NCBI GenBank assembly: GCA_031216445.1
Contig: CM062206.1
Span: forward strand, 27,369,501-27,433,500
Source: Lateolabrax maculatus
Lineage: Eukaryota; Chordata; Actinopteri; Acropomatiformes; Lateolabracidae
Direction: 5' to 3'
Length of the DNA stretch: 64,000 nt
The notes under the pieces: generated by a model
Database searches by the model: none
What the model was told of the DNA's origin: nothing
What the model saw: the letters and a program-made list of their open reading frames with translations, nothing else
Position numbers and translations under genes: made by a program
Part shown: positions 61,494-64,000 of the stretch, piece by piece
Layout of the letters: each line of letters starts with the position of its first letter
Position numbering within the stretch: position 1 is the stretch's first letter

Positions 61494-64000
61494 ATTTTTC
61501 AAGAAGACAAAAAACTTCCTATGCAGTGGTTGTGTAAGTACTGCACATTTTGTGCTGAAAAGAGGTGCTTCTTACTTAAGCATTACCGCTTAAAACACGG
61601 GTGCCACACTCGAATATCACCACTACCGTGCCTTTATAAGGAGTGCCTGTGCACATTTAAATCTTTCAATGCACTCAAAGTCCACTTATCAACATGGCAC
61701 ACTCAAAAGGACCTGGGGAACGTGGGTGAAACTGCTTTCCATTGTCAGCTGTGTGACTTTGTGGAGCCTTGCACTGGAGCTGACTTTTTTACCCATTTAC
61801 GAAGACATTTGAAGCTGAAGCAAAAGGTTTCCTGTCCATATCAAGGCTGTAGCTTTCAGAGCAATGTTTATTCAACCTTTAATGCACATAAAAGCAAAGA
61901 ACATCAAGACCACAATAAGATGGCATTCAAACCTGAAATTGTGTCACATAATGTACTTGAGGTACCTCCACCTAATATAAATATTCAACCTGAGGATAGT
62001 GCCCCTGAAACTGATCAGGTTGAGTTTGAGGTTACTGAGCTCAATGAAGATGTGGGAGACTTGGAGAGTCAGTTGGAACATAATGTAGCTGCTGTTTTTC
62101 TGAAAATGTCATCGATTCTTAACATCTCTGAAAATGCCCTGCAAGAAGTTATAGAGCAGATCAACCAAATTTATGTGCTTTCACAGCCATTGTTACATAC
62201 CTCGGTTGGAAAAATACTAAATCAACATTGTGGAGATGTTGAGGACTCTTAAGTGAGTGAGATAGCTAAAGTATTTACTGAGAATAATGTATTCCTGAAA
62301 TTCACTTCTACTAGGGGGTCATTGTCAACCACTAGCAAGCGAACATCATACATTTGAAAAGAATTCTCAGTGGTGACGCCTATTGAGTTTGTCCTAAAAA
62401 ATGACAGGCAGACAGTTGTGTATATCCCCATACTAAAAATGCTGCAGACATTACTAAACAATGGAGAAATTTTAGATAAGGCCATGTCATCTGAGACAAA
62501 TTTGTCACAAGGATACAGATCTCACAGGGATGGTTACCGGTTTAAAGACAATTCTCTCTTGACAGAGGAAGAATTCAGGATTGCTCTTTTCTTGTACATA
62601 GATGATTTTGAGGTGGCTAAGCCCTTGGGAACCTCCAGAAAGAAACACAAGCTGCCATCTACTGGGTACTTGGAAATCTACACCCTAAATATCGCTCCTC
62701 TCTTCATTCCATTCAGCTTGCTCTACTCATCATCGCTGAAGATGATATCAGGAAGTTGACTTTAAATGAGAGACCACAGTCTATTGAAGAATTAAAAGTG
62801 CAACTGGTAGATAAACTGTCACTGCAGTATGACTTTAAACTGCAGTATGAAGATCAAGACTTCCATAATGCCCTCTGCAATTTGACTGAAATAACTGATT
62901 TACCTGAAAGAGCTACGCTCAAAATCATCCCTCTTGTGACTCTCCATTTAACCGCATTGTCATCACCCACCACAACATCAGACACTGAGTGCAGCACAGC
63001 AGACACTGAGATCCTGTCGACAGGAAGAGCATCACCATCGCTAAGACAACAGTGGCCAGATTTCTTTGACATACCCAATTTCTCAGTTGATGTTGACTAT
63101 AGACTCAGACAGGCAGATCTTGCCTTTATGAAGGATGGAACACGTATGACTCTACCACGAGATATGAAGCATGACATACTAGAAAAGCTTGCTGAGACGA
63201 TGTACAGTTTCAAGGCTTACCCTAAAGATGATGACTTCAGCAGTGTTGCAAAAGCACTAATTAGCAAACACCCCTGCCTCACTGAGCCTGGACCACACAG
63301 ATGGTATGGCTGGAAAAACAGCCTTAAATTATCGCACAAAGCTTCAAAAAGCTGGATGTGAGGATGTAGCAATCAATGGAGGCAAAAGAAGTAAAGGCAA
63401 CCCAGAAGGAGAATCCTCAAGCAAGAATATCAAACGGCCAAAAAGAGGTGAAGCAAACTACCTACCTAACTTACCTGAAGGACATGATGAAACAAGCCTT
63501 GAAAATGCCAGAAAGGTTCTCGTGGAAGAAATGAAGAAGAAACAACCCAATGGCACTCTCATCTCACAAATGATGGACCAATCATTCCCACTACGCAGAC
63601 AAGAAATTGTAGAAAAGGAACCTGCTGTACAGAACATTGTTGAACGATGGCCAGCACTCTTCACAGACAGGTAAACTATTTTTGTTCTCAACCAATAAAA
63701 TAATGCCTATCAAAAAGAAATTCAAGGTGTGTGGCTAGAAATCCAAACACACTTGTTGGAATGTTAACACTTCTGCCATCTCTCCATCCCTACCCACCCC
63801 TCTCTCTACTTTTCAGGTGTTTGCTGAGTTCAACAGAATCGCAAGTAAGAATCTTGAGGGAGACTTCTTTGAGGCTCTGGACCAGTATACCCCACGTTTC
63901 ATTGAACTTTTCAAAACAAGAAGGGGAACTGTTGGCCAGAAGCTCAGTGAGCTGATGCAGCACATGAGCTGGATGGTAAGTAGGTTAATTTTGCTTTTGA
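61494..64000 (+). pseudogene. C2H2/SAMD3-like pseudogene copy U10 (cut by window edge)
   Basis: E3 61494-63670 and E4 63817-63975 are inside the window; E5 and E6 would follow beyond it. The stops and the two E3 frameshifts are as in the other copies. Confidence 0.8.
61521..62252 (+). CDS. Four-finger C2H2 open frame, copy U10
   Basis: Open, no protein difference seen. It is preceded by the rearranged pol junction at 61373. Confidence 0.4.
   Translation: MQWLCKYCTFCAEKRCFLLKHYRLKHGCHTRISPLPCLYKECLCTFKSFNALKVHLSTWHTQKDLGNVGETAFHCQLCDFVEPCTGADFFTHLRRHLKLKQKVSCPYQGCSFQSNVYSTFNAHKSKEHQDHNKMAFKPEIVSHNVLEVPPPNINIQPEDSAPETDQVEFEVTELNEDVGDLESQLEHNVAAVFLKMSSILNISENALQEVIEQINQIYVLSQPLLHTSVGKILNQHCGDVEDS

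Larger units (their letters stand above)
55504..64000 (+). repeat. Tandem macrosatellite, right block (units U9-U10)
   Basis: The array resumes after the unique 5.4-kb interval, with one complete unit (U9) and the first 2.6 kb of another (U10), in the same orientation and with the same internal order as the left block. The U9-U10 junction at 61373/61374 has the same breakpoint as all junctions on the left, so short units flank the long unit on both sides. Confidence 0.95.
61374..64000 (+). repeat. Array unit U10 (partial, left part only)
   Basis: It starts at the standard rearranged junction and holds exon 3 and exon 4 before the window ends in the following intron. The Asp allele (GAC near 63001) is present. 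Confidence 0.95.

Noticed and set aside
1..64000. CRISPR array, phage defence island or rRNA array
   Set aside because: Repeats are kilobases long with introns and retroelements; there are no short spaced repeats, cas genes or rRNA-like sequence.

Overview
The window looks like vertebrate, most likely teleost fish, nuclear DNA. Genes are split by GT-AG introns, coding density is low, and the mobile elements are of fish type: a degraded retrovirus-like element, a CR1/L2-type LINE, interspersed repeats and TA/GT microsatellites. There is no sign of prokaryotic organisation.

Almost the whole window is one head-to-tail tandem array. A unit of about 5.87 kb recurs with very few base changes. Junctions fall after 3143, 8992, 14870, 20747, 26661, 32489, 38357, 44185 and 61373, and the array runs off both window edges. 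I number the units U0 (partial, 1-3143) to U10 (partial, 61374-64000). Each short unit is a chimera. First come exons 3-6 of a dead host gene: four C2H2 zinc fingers, then a PB1-like stretch, then a core resembling fish SAMD3-like proteins. A long 3' noncoding tract follows, ending in TTTACAGTG. Last comes about 0.87 kb of retroviral pol (RT, RNase H and integrase pieces) with a variable TA tract.

One unit, U8, is different: it is 11.3 kb long (44186-55503). At 50055 its pol fragment does not jump to the gene. It continues into the integrase tail, one LTR (about 50999-51440), a LINE fragment (about 51450-52085) and the gag/protease/5' RT half of the retroviral element (about 52110-53146). Then come a CACTGTAAA terminus (53147), fish repeats, a 126-bp-arm inverted repeat, a CpG-containing promoter-like region and two 5' untranslated exons. 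The gene resumes at 55504. Removing 50056-55503 (5448 bp) from this unit gives exactly a 5870-bp short unit, so it looks like the surviving ancestral form.

Inferred history. A 7.35-kb segment (53147-60500) carrying the gene sits inside the RT region of a retroviral provirus. It is bounded by CACTGTAAA/TTTACAGTG and by a direct AGTA on each side, as expected for a DNA transposon with a captured gene. Recombination between the proviral LTRs could have made the first tandem duplication, which would explain a single LTR between integrase and gag. A 5448-bp deletion with 1-bp microhomology then made the short unit, and unequal exchange amplified it. Every copy carries the same stops and frameshifts, so the gene was broken before amplification or was homogenised afterwards. 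Only the 243-codon zinc-finger part stays open in all ten copies. Only U9 retains the upstream promoter-like region and exons 1-2.
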